Source: Lentinula raphanica (Eukaryota; Basidiomycota; Agaricomycetes; Agaricales; Omphalotaceae). Taken from it: DNA of 64,000 bases. The DNA is taken from positions 620,001 to 684,000 of the forward strand of contig JANVFP010000022.1 of the NCBI GenBank assembly GCA_027919835.1. The letters are read 5' to 3'. Each line of letters begins with the position of its first letter. Within the stretch, counting starts at the first letter, position 1. Position numbers and translations under genes: made by a program. Shown one piece after another: positions 48,445-59,695 of the stretch. The notes beneath the pieces were generated by a model. That model saw only the letters and a list, made by a program, of their open reading frames with translations. It did not search any database and had not been told where the DNA came from.

Positions 48445-48883
48445 TAGATGAACCGTGATTGAGGCATTTCGGATGGTGGAAATGAGCTAATGAGATACGT
48501 GTTCCACCACCGTGTTGTCTCGTGTCGTCCGACGCAAAGTCCTGATCAGCGATTCCTAGTTCTAAGCATTAGCCCATAATGATCCTCCTCGATGACGAGG
48601 ATATACCTTTGGAGGAGGTTAGATAGCTAATCGGTGGAAGTTCAAGAAGTGATATCAATCACGTAATACGAGCATTGAATGCAAGGCAAGTCGACCAGTC
48701 CCCGGATCTGTCCCGATTTCTTCATCTCAGTTTCCTCAGCCTTGACTGTCTCGGTTAGGTAACACACCGACACTCGATTCGAAGGATGCAATTTCGTGTC
48801 ATCAAGTCGTTGCAGTCAATTGTGGTCAAAGTTATGGTCATTACAAAGGGCAATCCTGGCCTCCCTGAGATCTGTCGTCTATT
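48445..48883. repeat. Distal part of the W2 upstream unit
   Basis: It resembles 44574-44880 above W1 (GATTGAGG, GGATGGTGG, CCACCAC, GGTTAGATAGC blocks) and part of 50380-50600 above W3. It ends at the W3 stop codon. Confidence 0.6.
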
Positions 48884-49775
48884 TCAATTTTCTTCTCCCT
48901 CCGACCCTTTCACTACTTCTTTCTCAACTTTCTTTTCTGACTTGATTTTTAACAGAGAGCTCTGGTAATCTTCGTACATATCTGTACCATAAGTTTTGTA
49001 GTCATACTTGGCTGCGTCTGCATCTGTCTCCGGGGAGAAAAAGTTCACCGGTGTCAGAAAGAGGAACAAATTTGACAATGCGTATGTGAAACGTACATGC
49101 TGAACCAAACAGCAGTCGATCAAGCCACCATACAATCCCTTTCTTTGCTTGCTCATCGTCAGGGTTTTCTTTGTATTGCTCCACTCGGGTGGCCACTCGG
49201 TCGTTTGTCCTCTGCGGGTAGTACTTCTTGGCGCTTTCAACCACTATCTCTGCCATTAATCGAAAACTTTCGGGATCCATTGACATCAAAGAGGGGAAAA
49301 TGGTTTTTGTGCCACTTTGTTTGCTTTGGGCTTGTTGCCCGGCTATGACAGGATTTTTCAGCACCATCACTGGGTCTACCACTCAGACAGGAGAGTCGAA
49401 GAAGAAATCTCACCGAGGCAGATTCTTTCAATAAGCTTTTCAGCTTCGACGCTATACTTCAACACATTGCTAAATCCAAGCCCCGAATCCATTCTCTTCT
49501 GAACATCATGAACTACATGATTCGTACCGTTAGCCCTTTCGAAATGTAATGAACTTTTAACTCTAATACCCACCTTTCGCATGAAGCGGACAATGATACA
49601 TTTGACAAGAAGGTTGTCGTTGTGTAATACTGCCAGCGGAAGATACGAATTCTATCTCCTTCCTGTTCTGTTCAAGAGCAGCAGAAGCTGGCGCAGCGAG
49701 GACAGATGAGATCGGTCCCATCTGGAGCAAGCCGAGACTGAGGATGACCATCTTAGCACAAGGAATTCTGACCAT
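48884..49775 (-). CDS. Array 2 copy W3: secreted one-module WWxD protein
   Basis: Four exons (49775-49574, 49512-49414, 49342-49097, 49023-48884) give 228 residues; all introns are phase 1. The signal peptide (MVRIPCAKMVILSLGLLQMG, cleavage near SSVLAAP) is of the W3/W4/W5 type. The single module has MDPESFRLMAEIVVESAKKY, VATRVEQYKENPDDEQAKK and IVWWLDRLLFGS. It ends with an exon carrying AAKYDYKTYGTDMYEDY and a Lys/Glu-rich tail. The first intron's acceptor was chosen at 49513 because it gives a 61-nt intron in phase 1, as in W4; a nearer acceptor would give only 34 nt. Function unknown. Confidence 0.7.
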
Positions 49776-52700
49776 CGTGAAGAATGTGTGGCTTGGTTGT
49801 ATGAGGTGTTGGATGTGGTCAACGTTAATGGCAGGCGTGAATGTGCGGAGACTAGCTCTAGAGGGAAAATTTGAGATTGCTTTCTTCAGGATATCTGTAT
49901 ACTGATAAGAAAAACCCGACCATAACAGACTGCAACCTACCAGAACAAGTGAAACAGCCTCAAATTGAATATTACGCGTTGACCCTTGTCAACCCTCAGG
50001 CCTCAGGCCTCATGGCACAATCCCAGTGTGTGACCACAACCTGATAAGGATTGTTCTGGCAACAAGCGGCGGGAGCCCTCGGAAGCCTTGAGATGCTCTT
50101 GAGATGCGATGGACCGTTTTGAAACAGCCTCAGAATTCATGTATTCGGATTGGAAATCTTCCGGATGAATCCTGATGAATCTCAGACGAACCTGACGAAC
50201 CCTGAGGCCTTGAAGCCTGAGGTAGACTCGAACCAGTCACTCTGGGAGAGAAGTGATTCCTGACACGTCTGAACGCTCGACTCAGACTGTCGCGCACGAA
50301 GTTACTGGCTCGAGTCTAGGCCTGAGGCCTGATCCAAGCCCTTGAAAGCTCCTTGACCGCAATCGACTAAGGCTGAGGCGCGTTCCAAGGCGTTCCACCG
50401 TCATGTCCGATGCAGAGCCCTGATCCCTATTTTCATGTACAAACCCATGATGATCCTCATTGATGACGATATTATGCATTCCCTAAGGTTCATTGCCTTC
50501 GTCAACCAAATTTTTGGACAAGGTTAGATAGCCAAATGTCTTGATTCCGTCGACGAGAGAGATGTGCATCAATCTCGGAACGCGGGGTCAGCCTAAAAAA
50601 GCGCATCTGAGAACTGTTGCAAGACACGGTACATCCGCATCGGCCTACATACGTCGAAATTCCCTCAACCAACAGAGACGAGCTAGTTCGAATGCAGGTG
50701 CTTCACGCCATAAGCCTTAGTCGTTCGTTTCCTTCGGCATTCACCTATGCAAATTCCGTTAGTACCCAGTGTTGACCGTGAAATTCTGATTTTATGCACC
50801 GTCACGTACGCGTGTTCCTTTTAGCGAAGCCTCAAGGCCTCAATGGTAACAAGTTTGACTAAGACATAAAACACTGCACCACAGAAGGACCCGCGCGGTG
50901 CAGTATGAGTTTTCGACAGTCAGAACCGCCTAAGTAGCAGATGGAACACATGAGCGATCTTGAAACAAATGAGCATGCAGCTCGAACGATAGACTTACGT
51001 TGTCAGTAGTAGTGAGCTCGCATTCAACGAAATATCGACTCAGAGAAGTGGGACCAGTCCTCATTCAAGAAAGGATGGACAAGACGGCAGCCGTGCTTAC
51101 TAGTAGCCCTAGTGGCAACGATCTTTGAAGCATACCGAGGGAAAACTGGAGAAATGGACGTACGCGTACGATTTTGGCAGAATGTTATTGGTTTGCTTAA
51201 GCTATTCCCGAGCTATCGCGAGTTGATGAACATTGTAGGGGAGGATGGCCATTGGGCACAACCTATTAGTAGTACAGACACTGGGAATCGTGATTAGATT
51301 AGACCAGGATATCTTCTACAGGGACAATAACACACCTTATCCGGAGACTGAAAGCCGTTTACTGGATTTCCTCAAACACAGACTACCGAGTCGTCGTCGC
51401 TCTCGACCCTCGTGTATATCCGAAGAGTCCCGATCGAAAACTCATGTACAAGCGCGTAGTACGTACTAGTTATCCTCTTCAAGGAAAGTCTGTATATCTG
51501 ACCTTCTTGACGAATCGATGCAGCCGAGGATCGTGATCCGATAGACTAGGGAGAGAGAGAAAATCATTGAACCTCAGCCCATCTCGCTGTCGCAAGCGGC
51601 ATACCTTTTATTTCCTAAACCAACGAAACTATCGTATGTAGTTCAAGTTCGAGTCCGACACCTCTCATATGTCTAAGAGCCCTCGTCGGAGCACATACCA
51701 CGATGGAGGAAAGACATTCAGGATACACATGCATTTGGGTGGAACGTCTATTCTCTATTCAAGCGAGTTTACTGACAACATCGAGAAGGGAGAAGGAGCA
51801 TTAGGCATGACCTGTTGTGGCTAGAATCGCGATTAGAAGAGTGACTTCCCTGAAAAGTAACCAAAAGAGACACTGACGCACCTCGTCGGAAGTCCAAAGT
51901 CGTCCATTAGCTTTCCTCTAACATAGCCCACCAAACTTCAAGAGTCTCTATGCAGTCTCCCTGCTCTCCGGTCCGCTGGTTCACCCATCTTTCCGAGGGC
52001 GCTAATGGAATTGTCGATACCTCAGATTGAGAGGAATGCGCGACAATTGGGCACACGTTGATCGTACGAGTGGTACAAAGGATGTATTGCTCTGTGTTCT
52101 CCTAGTCCTACCTGGAAAGATGGCGCGACGGATAGGGAAAGTTGAGAGATGTCGGCTCTTCATAATCAAACCTAGGTCCCAGTGTCCAGCCGTGTCCTTG
52201 CATGAAAGTGGATACTAGAATGAAGAGGTATCGACTTAGGCTGAGCATATTGCTGAGCTTGTGTTGCGACCAGAACAACGTAGAGGCTGGATCGGGATAG
52301 CGAGTGGCTTCAAATTGCGGCAGATACTGCGGGACCTCGATGTAGTTAAGAAGGTGAAAATTTGTTTTGGTGGTCGTGAGCACATCAGCTCCTCAGTGCG
52401 TGGAATGAAATCGAATGATCACTGGATATGAGAATGTAAGGGGGTTTTCATCATCGGATGAACCTGCTCACCAACACGAAGTCTCCATAACCGACCTATT
52501 TCTTTATACCATGTACACACCCACGTCGTCTCTAAGGAGTAGCCCGTGCAAGATGGAATGCCCTAACATCAACCATGAAGGATATGCGAGCCTATTTCAG
52601 AGGGTTACGAGTACGACGACGCGCAAGGAAGGGAAGACTTGCCATTTCACTCAGATAGCAGCGGATAATTCTGCAGGGTGGATGATGAACATGTCTGTGG

Positions 52701-52911
52701 CGTCATGTCCTTAAGAGGTTAGGCCTGTTAGGCCTTTAGGATTCAGGCAGTGGACCAGAGAGTGGAGCAAGAGCTATAGCATGAACAGTAACTTCTTCAA
52801 CCGGCCGGCCTGCCTCAAACGGCAAGCGCCAGGAGGCGCCAGGCCGCCGCTCAAGCGCTCAAGCTCACGCCAACACTGCTACAAATCCATGAATTCATCT
52901 ATAGTGTCAAT
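49776..52911. other. Long array 2 spacer between W3 and W4
   Basis: About 49776-50600 holds the W3 upstream unit (AACAGCCTCA twice, the ATGATCCTC..GATGACGA block and GGTTAGATAGCC). It is rich in short palindromic AGGCCTNAGGCCT-like pieces at 49995-50010, about 50200, 50318 and 50830. About 50600-52500 matches nothing I recognise; its frames are short. A decayed ETF-QO piece lies at 52510-52705. A GC-rich stretch of CGCCAGG/GGCGCCAGG type lies at about 52800-52850. Confidence 0.45.
52510..52705 (-). pseudogene. Decayed fragment of the ETF-QO gene (N-terminal FAD region)
   Basis: Read on the minus strand, it aligns with the ETF-QO gene at about 41000-41220. CCTGCAGAATTATCCGCTG matches CCTGCAGGATTATGCGCAG, TGCGCGTCGTCGTACTCG matches TGCGCGTCGTCGTGCTCG, and GGCTCGCATATCC matches GGCTCACACATCC, in order. 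The first glycines of the GGGPAG motif are lost (FIIHPAE instead of LIIGGGPAG), and stop codons interrupt the frame just after AAI and after the LRVVVL match. It is a relic, aligned by eye. Confidence 0.72.
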
Positions 52912-53823
52912 TCATCGCTCATACAAAGTCTGATCGATATTTCCCCCGGGCCCTTTCCCTTTCGCAAGTGTCTTTGCTTGCTTCCTCAAATCCTCGATCT
53001 CTCTTTCTATTTCTTTTCTCTTCTTGTCGGTCCACTTCTTTATCACCTTGAAATCCTGATCCAAATTGAAATGCGATGTACGCGGATATCTGTATTTGAA
53101 CTTGGCGGCATCTACATCTGTTTTGGAAAAAGTTCACTGGTGCGTCAGAAACAGAAACAAGAAAGATTAAGTACATACTATAACTTACGCTCCAAATTAA
53201 ATAGCACGAAATCAAGCCACCATGCAATCGGAACCTTTACGCTCTGATCACTAGTAGCAGGGTTCTTCTCGTATATTGCAATCCGATTCAACGCTGCCTT
53301 TTTAACCTCCACCGGTACATCTTCATCTTCTACGACTGCCTTGACTATGTTACCCATCCGCAGATATCCATCTTGATCCATCGACACCAGCTGATTCCAG
53401 AAAGACTCCCCTGGATTTTTGTAACCCTCTGTGCAGGATTTTCGCTTCGTCATTGGTCTACTACTTAAATAGAGTTGAAGAAACATACCCTCGCAGATCT
53501 TATCATAGATCACTCTCGTCTTGGGGTCTAAGTTGAGGGTCTCCTGTTCATCTATGTGAAGCAGTTGGTGAGCCTTTCAATACACAAATCAAGAACCGAT
53601 TCTTTCTCTTACTTGCTGGATCTTGTAGCGATTGAGAAGACTCACCCGGTGGTATGGTAAGCGATCCAGTGTTGTGTTGAGGCAACTCGTGCCCCCGTGG
53701 ATTTGACTCCGACTGGTTTATCGAACTATCTACTATCGGCGCAGCGAAAACAGACGTGATCAGTCCCATCTGGAGCAAGCTGAGACTGAGGATGACCGTC
53801 TGGGCACACAGTATTTTGACCAT
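52912..53823 (-). CDS. Array 2 copy W4: secreted one-module WWxD protein
   Basis: Four exons (53823-53613, 53551-53489, 53428-53189, 53117-52912) give 239 residues; introns are all phase 1. The start is the ATG at 53823. The signal peptide contains VILSLSLLQMGLITSVFAAP, almost the same as in W5. The module has VSMDQDGYLRMGNIVKAVVE, ALNRIAIYEKNP and IAWWLDFVLFN. The last exon has VDAAKFKYRYP, then a strongly charged Lys/Glu stretch likely to be a long helix, ending near NIDQTLYER. Reading the last exon in another frame would give a longer but unrelated tail; homology with W3 decides the frame. Function unknown. Confidence 0.7.
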
Positions 53824-56146
53824 TGCCAAGAGTGATGTATGGCTTGACGGTTGTATGAGATACGTTGGACGGTTGGAGGCGTTGGGAGTCGTGGATGTAA
53901 AGAGACCAGCTCTAGAGAAAGATACACCACGGTCCGTCCTTTTATGTGATTTCTTCAGCGTACGTAGTATCGGTATACTGATAAGCGACGACCGACCGTA
54001 ACAGATCGTAACAAGGGGAACAGCCTCAAGCCAGATTTGTTAGTCAGCCCTCATGGGCACAATCCTCCCAATGGCGAGTACTCAGTAAACACATATGTAT
54101 AACCTCATGGAACACCCTCACATTCCCTCACGCACTCTTTCGGAGTCTTGGCGTTCATCTCACAGCCTCTCGGAGCCTCCCTGACTCGGATCGTTCCAGC
54201 CTTCCAGGTGGGTTGGGGCGATTCCAAACAAGATCTTCTCTATTTCCCGAGTCCCCTGGCCCTTCGATATGGGTCGTATGCCAACGTTGATGGATGTGCT
54301 CAGAGACCCAATGTAAGGAGACTAGCTCACGAGAAAGGATGAACACCGCGATCTGCCCATTATTCTATGTTTTTTTTTTCCAACTCAATGTATATCTATG
54401 TATTGACAACTTGTGAAATGGCAGCCTCAGAAAGCCCTGTAGGTCTAATCAGGTCTAATCAGGTCTAATCAGGTCTGCTCGAACCATATGCTACAACCCC
54501 TCCTGATTAGGACCTATCCCAAAGGGGCTTTCGCCCTCTTTTGCCTTTCGGGCCACCAACGTGTAACTCCCTCAACCCACAGTCAACCCTTGACGCGGAC
54601 GTCTTGAGAAGTTCTCAGTTGGCCTTCATGCATCATGTTCAACTCACAGCCTTCTGACTCGGATCTTTCCAGAATGATTGAGGGGATCGTGTCCGTACGA
54701 CTTGCCAGCAGCGCGACAATTCACTCTCAAACACAGCCCTCTTTGCCTTCCTGCGTAAGTCTGCAGATTGTGCTCGATCCATCTCACATTGAACCATATG
54801 ATACAGTAACCCTTCCAGATCAGGACCGATAGCATCCCAAAGTTGAAAGGAGCTTTCGCCTGAGGCGGGCCAGCATGTAACCTCATGTAAGTTGTAACCT
54901 CATGTAACTCCCTCAACCCCTCAACCAGCCTCAACCCTTGACAACCCTTGATGCAGACGTCTTCAGGCTTGACAGGGCTTGACCTGTCGTTGGGCTGAGG
55001 AGTGTTCCGAGCGCTTTCCGTAGGACTTGCAAGCCAACATTCAACTTTCTAATCAATAATCTTCTACTGTCCTTCGCCTTCCTGCCAGCCCATTGCGTTC
55101 TATCCAATCAACTTACCGCCGTCCTAACCCAGTCTACCCCTTGGTGCGCAATTTCGTAGCGCAGGACAACTAGAATACACCGAAATACCCAATTCGAGAA
55201 GAGGTTTGTTCATCCTATGATTCCTATCCATGCATCAATGCAATATTCCCTATCATTCCATGGTGAAACAGTAGAAAATATCTCATTGTAGGCGTTAGGA
55301 ACTTCAAGTCCGAATTGGCTGTCATCAGTGGGCGATCTCTACCATGTCTGGCACTGGAGGCTGTTCATGCGCGACTCCTGGCATATGGCCCCATCCTCAC
55401 AAGGTGCAACGGCATATTGCGAAAGCTAGAAACTTACTCCTGCTTCCCGCGAGAGGGATTTCGTGTGGCGAAGGCCCCGGAAGGGAAATTCTGATCCGAG
55501 CTAAGGACAGGTGGTGAATCTGCAGTCGTTATGTACGTGTTGTAAGTACAATGTCATTCTCCGAGTGCGACCTATCTTCAACGTTCAACATACACAGTAA
55601 ACTGAATTGTTCTAGGAAAGTTCGAAGTTCATATTGCATGATGGAGGTCAGGTTTTGCTTGTCCGCACGTCCTGGGATCACCGACAACTAGCCTCTAGGA
55701 GCCTTTGGAGTCTTGCATCAGTACGTACATGCGCCATTGCAGGTCTGTTGCCATTTCTCCAAGAGGGGATGAAACTCCGTAAAGGTTGTGAAGCTGGGAA
55801 ACCCTCCCCGAGTCGAACTCTATGCCCCAAAAGGCCTCAGGCTGCAACAGGCTGCATCGCTTGAGATTATCCATCGCTTCCATCTCTAGCGTCTCGATGC
55901 GTTCTAGTGCCTTCATCACCATTCCTCGCCCGGTTTATCCGAGTACAATTGATTGCTCGTCAGATGCTCGTGTCGGAGGCATGATCAAGAAGAAAAGATG
56001 GTGGAGGATGGTGGAGGATGGCGGTAGTATGTATGGTTAATTGATCAGGATTCCGGTGAGCAATACCGCTTTTTAGGCTTCCTACATAATTCATTCGAGT
56101 CGTTACAAAGGTGATCATGTAAATTAATCATTAGTCTCTTTCCTTC
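53824..56146. repeat. Array 2 spacer W4-W5 with duplicated segments
   Basis: The first about 200 bases belong to the W4 promoter unit (AACAGCCTCA at about 54019). The stretches 54464-54620 and 54784-54970 resemble each other (ACCATATG, GCTTTCGCC, GTAACTCCCTCAACCC, CAACCCTTGA, CAGACGTCTT or GCGGACGTCTT), and CACAGCCT..CTCGGAT..TTCCAG occurs at about 54160 and 54645. The rest (55000-56146) holds only short frames. No gene is supported. Confidence 0.55.
54441..54476. repeat. 10-nt tandem repeat (AGGTCTAATC)
   Basis: Three perfect copies and a partial fourth of a 10-nt unit, inside the W4-W5 spacer. Confidence 0.95.
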
Positions 56147-56914
56147 CTATTTCCTTTCTCTGGTAGAGTCTCCACCCTCAAGCCGCTGCTTTGCCCGAGA
56201 GAGGGCGAGCCAATCAGTATACATGTCATCATTTTCCCGTTTATAACTGTAGTCTGGAGTACGAGACGTGCCTAGTATTCAGACGAGAATTCACTAAGGG
56301 ATCAAAACGATTCATAACATTCGTGAACAACGTACAAAGACCCTTGAGCTCTGTCTGATCGAACCACCATGCGACACCTTCCTTCGCCATTTTACCACCA
56401 GTGTCCCGCTCGTACTTTGAAATACGCATCAACGCTTTTTCGGTGACATCCCGTGGTAAGTTCAGGCTGCGTGTGTTTTTCTGAATCACACCAATCATTT
56501 CCTTATACTGTTCAGCCGTTGCGTCCGACAGAAGCATATTGAAATCATAACACTCTTCCTCTATGAGAGATATCAGGTCTATCGCTCCAGAACAGAGTTA
56601 GGAAAACGTACCGCGGATTGTCTGGGCGAGTGAAGTCACGGTCTCCGAGCTTACTGTGAAATCAAATTGTCAGCCTCTCAAAACACAATGCACATCCAAT
56701 CCTTTCTAATACCTTTCAGAACTGGACAACGACGTGGTCGATCAGCAGATTGTTGCATCACGCTCGAAGGGAGGAGACCCATCGCGTTCGAATTTCCTCC
56801 AGGTTGAACAGGCACAACGGCGGGAGTTGGCGCAGCGAGGACAGACGTGATTAGTCCCATCTGGAGCAAGCTGAGACTGAGGATGACCATCCTGGCAGCA
56901 GGTATTTTGACCAT
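56147..56914 (-). CDS. Array 2 copy W5: secreted one-module WWxD protein
   Basis: Four exons (56914-56713, 56653-56612, 56560-56336, 56271-56147) give 197 residues; introns are all phase 1. The signal peptide region is almost that of W4 (VILSLSLLQMGLITSVLAAP). A Pro/Gln/Ser stretch and RPRRC, a possible Kex2-type site, follow. The module has EMIGVIQKNTRSLNLP, ALMRISKYERDTGGK and VAWWFDQTE. The last exon has YSYKRENDDMYTDWLALSR, matching YKTYGTDMYEDY of W3. The third exon's frame stays open past the donor; splicing at 56335 is preferred because it restores this homology. This is the shortest copy. Function unknown. Confidence 0.68.
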
Positions 56915-58228
56915 TGTGAGGGATAATGATATGTATGGGCCCGAGAGATTATACGTAGATTGGATGCGTTAGAGGCGTTGATGTAATGAGACCAGCTCTG
57001 GAGAGAAAAGACGCGGCTCGTCCATCCTTTTATGTATTTTCTTCAGTGTATCTGCAGAAATTTTCGACCTTCGGATCGGGACCTCAATTGAATAGCATGT
57101 AAGTTGTAACTCCCTCACTTAGCCTTGGTTTTATCACTAGCCTTAGCTTCATCAGCCCTTCATCTCACAGCCCCCAACCTCCGAGTCGGACTTTTCTATA
57201 GATGAGTCGCTCTTAGCGCGATTTCCTACGATTTCTCTGCAGACTGCCACCCTTCGCTGCCCTTAGCGCGGCCTGCTACTAAGTGCTTCAACTGGTCGAA
57301 GGTTGCGTCGAATCCGAATCCCTGTTCCACATCTACAACAAACTTACACTCAATCGTCCCATAGTCACTGGAGAAAGCGCAGAAGAGATCCATTGCCAAG
57401 AAATGGCCCAGCGCAATTCGAGCAATTCGAGCCTACGTCCATCAATATTTCAATACTCAGTGTCAGTGCATCCGAAAGCACAGGTTTGCCCTTCATTCAG
57501 CAAGAAAACATCTCCTTTGAGCCTGGACAGCTGGAACTTTCGTCCGAAGAGCCTCATCTCTGCATAGTGGCATGGGCGGCCGGGGCTCCAAGCTCCAAGG
57601 CTCCAAGCTCAAGACTCATTCTCACAGGGTGCAGGAACCCCATGAGAAGTTGAGAACGCTAGGCTGGCACAGGCTGGCACGAGCACACCGGGCGCAAGAG
57701 GGATTTCGTGTCATGAAGGATTCCAGTGGATTCCGATCACGAGCTGTATAACTCGGTATGAATCTCCAGTTCGAGCTGTATGTGTCTTATAGACATCATG
57801 ACAAGTACCTCAGGCTCCATGAGTAGCGTCACTATGGACTAGAATCCTGACCAGTGTGATTACTTACATGAACTTGATCCAGTCTTGATATAAGCGATAT
57901 GATATCGAACACACTGAGGATATCAATCAACAGCCTTGAGGATCAAAGACGGAGAATCTTCGACTGGTTGATGATGTTGCCAAGAGGTAACCTGTTTTGA
58001 GAGACAAGGTTGATCATAGAGTTACTTGAAGTCGCCGGAGGTGGTCGTGTGAGCGGTCGTGTGAGTGAATAAACAAGTCTTTCCGTGTTTATTTTGCTAG
58101 AGGTGTATGTAAAAGCCTGAAATGCGAGCAAAGAGACAGTATTAGAAACAAAGATCTACACGGTTTGAGTATTGAGTACAAGGGAACTTCTTCATCATCC
58201 GACTCCTGGGTTCCAAGATATCGTACTC
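56915..58228. other. Intergenic region right of array 2
   Basis: The part next to W5 repeats pieces of the W4 upstream unit (TTCATCTCACAGCC and CCGAGTCGGACTTTTC at about 57150-57200). Beyond that, overlapping frames at 57283-57653 show no family likeness. A GCTCCAAGG-type short repeat lies at about 57584-57610. No gene is supported. Confidence 0.45.
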
Positions 58229-59002
58229 TCAAACTCGTTTCTCATTCACCAACGTCAACTGAGTCTGAGTAGTCATCACACTCGAATGACTGGACACAAC
58301 AGACTGGCTCCTTACCAACAACCCAATCTTCTCCTCATTTTCTTCTTTTTCCGGACTCACACCTGACCCAGATTGTTTCCTAGCAGCCAAGGTGACCGTA
58401 CGACGCAAATTGTGCACGACTCCTTGCATCTTCGGAAGTGTAGACCTCCGTGCGGCTTCAACAAAGCGTGCTCGAGGTGAAAGAGATGACGGAGAAGGGT
58501 AAGAGGAATCCGAGTTGGATGATGTAGGTGTTGAAGGGGATGTTGGGGAGGAGGAGGAACGTGCGGAGGTGATAGCATGTGGAGGTAGGATATCATGAAA
58601 GGAAAGCTTGCTCGTGGATACTTCAAGACGTTCACGGGCCTTTCCTGTTTCATCGTACCTCCAAGCTTCTACTCGGCTTGGGTCCGACAACGGGGTCAAC
58701 TTGCCGTAGGTTTCCCCCGAGGCAGATTGGTACAATGCTCCATTTGAGTCTCGGAACGTGTATCGCTGGGTATCAGCGTCGTATGCTACCCTTTGAAACC
58801 CTTCTGGAAGACGAGAGGCGTCCTGTGTTCATAAAGGTGAGAATCAGTCATGTTTGGAAAAGAGTTTTGTTTCAGAAGACAAACGGAAGATTCTTGGAAT
58901 GTTCAGAACGTTTAACAGTCACAAGGACACTCATACATGGCCGACGAATAAGACAATCCTCACCTCTTCGTATTGCGTGAATCGACTCATGCTCGTACTC
59001 AT
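58229..59002 (-). CDS. Conserved protein with a YDADTxxYTFRD motif, function unknown
   Basis: Exons 59002-58964 and 58822-58229 give 210 residues; the 141-nt intron is in phase 0. After a 13-residue first exon comes ASRLPEGFQRVAYDADTQRY, then TFRDSNGALYQSASGETYG, a short motif I have seen in fungal proteins of unknown role. The rest is Ser/Pro-rich and disordered with a basic stretch (VVHNLRRTVTLAARKQ) near the middle. There is no signal peptide or membrane span, so a cytosolic or nuclear place is likely. I cannot name the family with confidence. Confidence 0.65.
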
Positions 59003-59695
59003 ATTCAGATCAGAACCAGAAAGAACAAAACAGCTTTGAAGTGAGTGCTCGATCAACGTTGCACTCAGATAGCAGGTTGAAACAATAAGGGGGGATGAGG
59101 AGGGCGAAGAGGGGAAGCACTGAACGATACGCAGGAGATACTAGAAGGGGGAAGTGCTATTATGTATCAGATAGATGAAGGAGTTGGTGCGGGGTTGGTG
59201 GTGGTGTAAAGAAGAGTAGCTGCCGCCTCCTATATATGATTATCTATGTGCTTACAAGGTACTGCGCATGATGGTTGCAACGCGACATCTCATCCTCATT
59301 TCATCAATGCACTGAATCGTCCCAGCACTCAGTGCATGATAAGTAGTCTTTCAACAGCCTTCCAATGCTTCTCAATGAAACACGGCCAACAGATACCATC
59401 ATCCCAAGAATAACCAGTCAATAATTCGGCAAGACTGCATAGTATGTACGGTGTTTTTGGAGAAGAGTATTGGGTGGAAAGCAGGTAGAGGGCTGAAATA
59501 TCCGACCGCATCATGCCATTCGTTCTCTCAGTAGTGCCGGTATTAAATAAGTATCCTTAGCTAGACACTGTACACGCGATGCGAGGATCCTCAAGGCCGG
59601 TATGATATCAGAGCCAAGCGATTAGGAGAATATTCATGAAACAGGGCACTAGCAAAGCAACGAACAAACAACAACGCGGACCATCTATCTTCGCC
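59003..59695. other. Intergenic region between the conserved protein gene and GCP2
   Basis: It holds the promoter of the gene to the left and the 3' UTR of the GCP2 gene to the right. Frames are short and not conserved-looking. Nothing else was seen. Confidence 0.4.

Noticed and set aside
49536..49573. A 34-nt first intron in W3
   Set aside because: It is shorter than any other intron in the window; the 61-nt alternative fits the phase and length of the W4 and W5 introns.
54441..54476. Possible CRISPR-like or telomere-like array
   Set aside because: Only three direct 10-nt copies with no spacers; a simple tandem repeat in a nuclear fungal genome.
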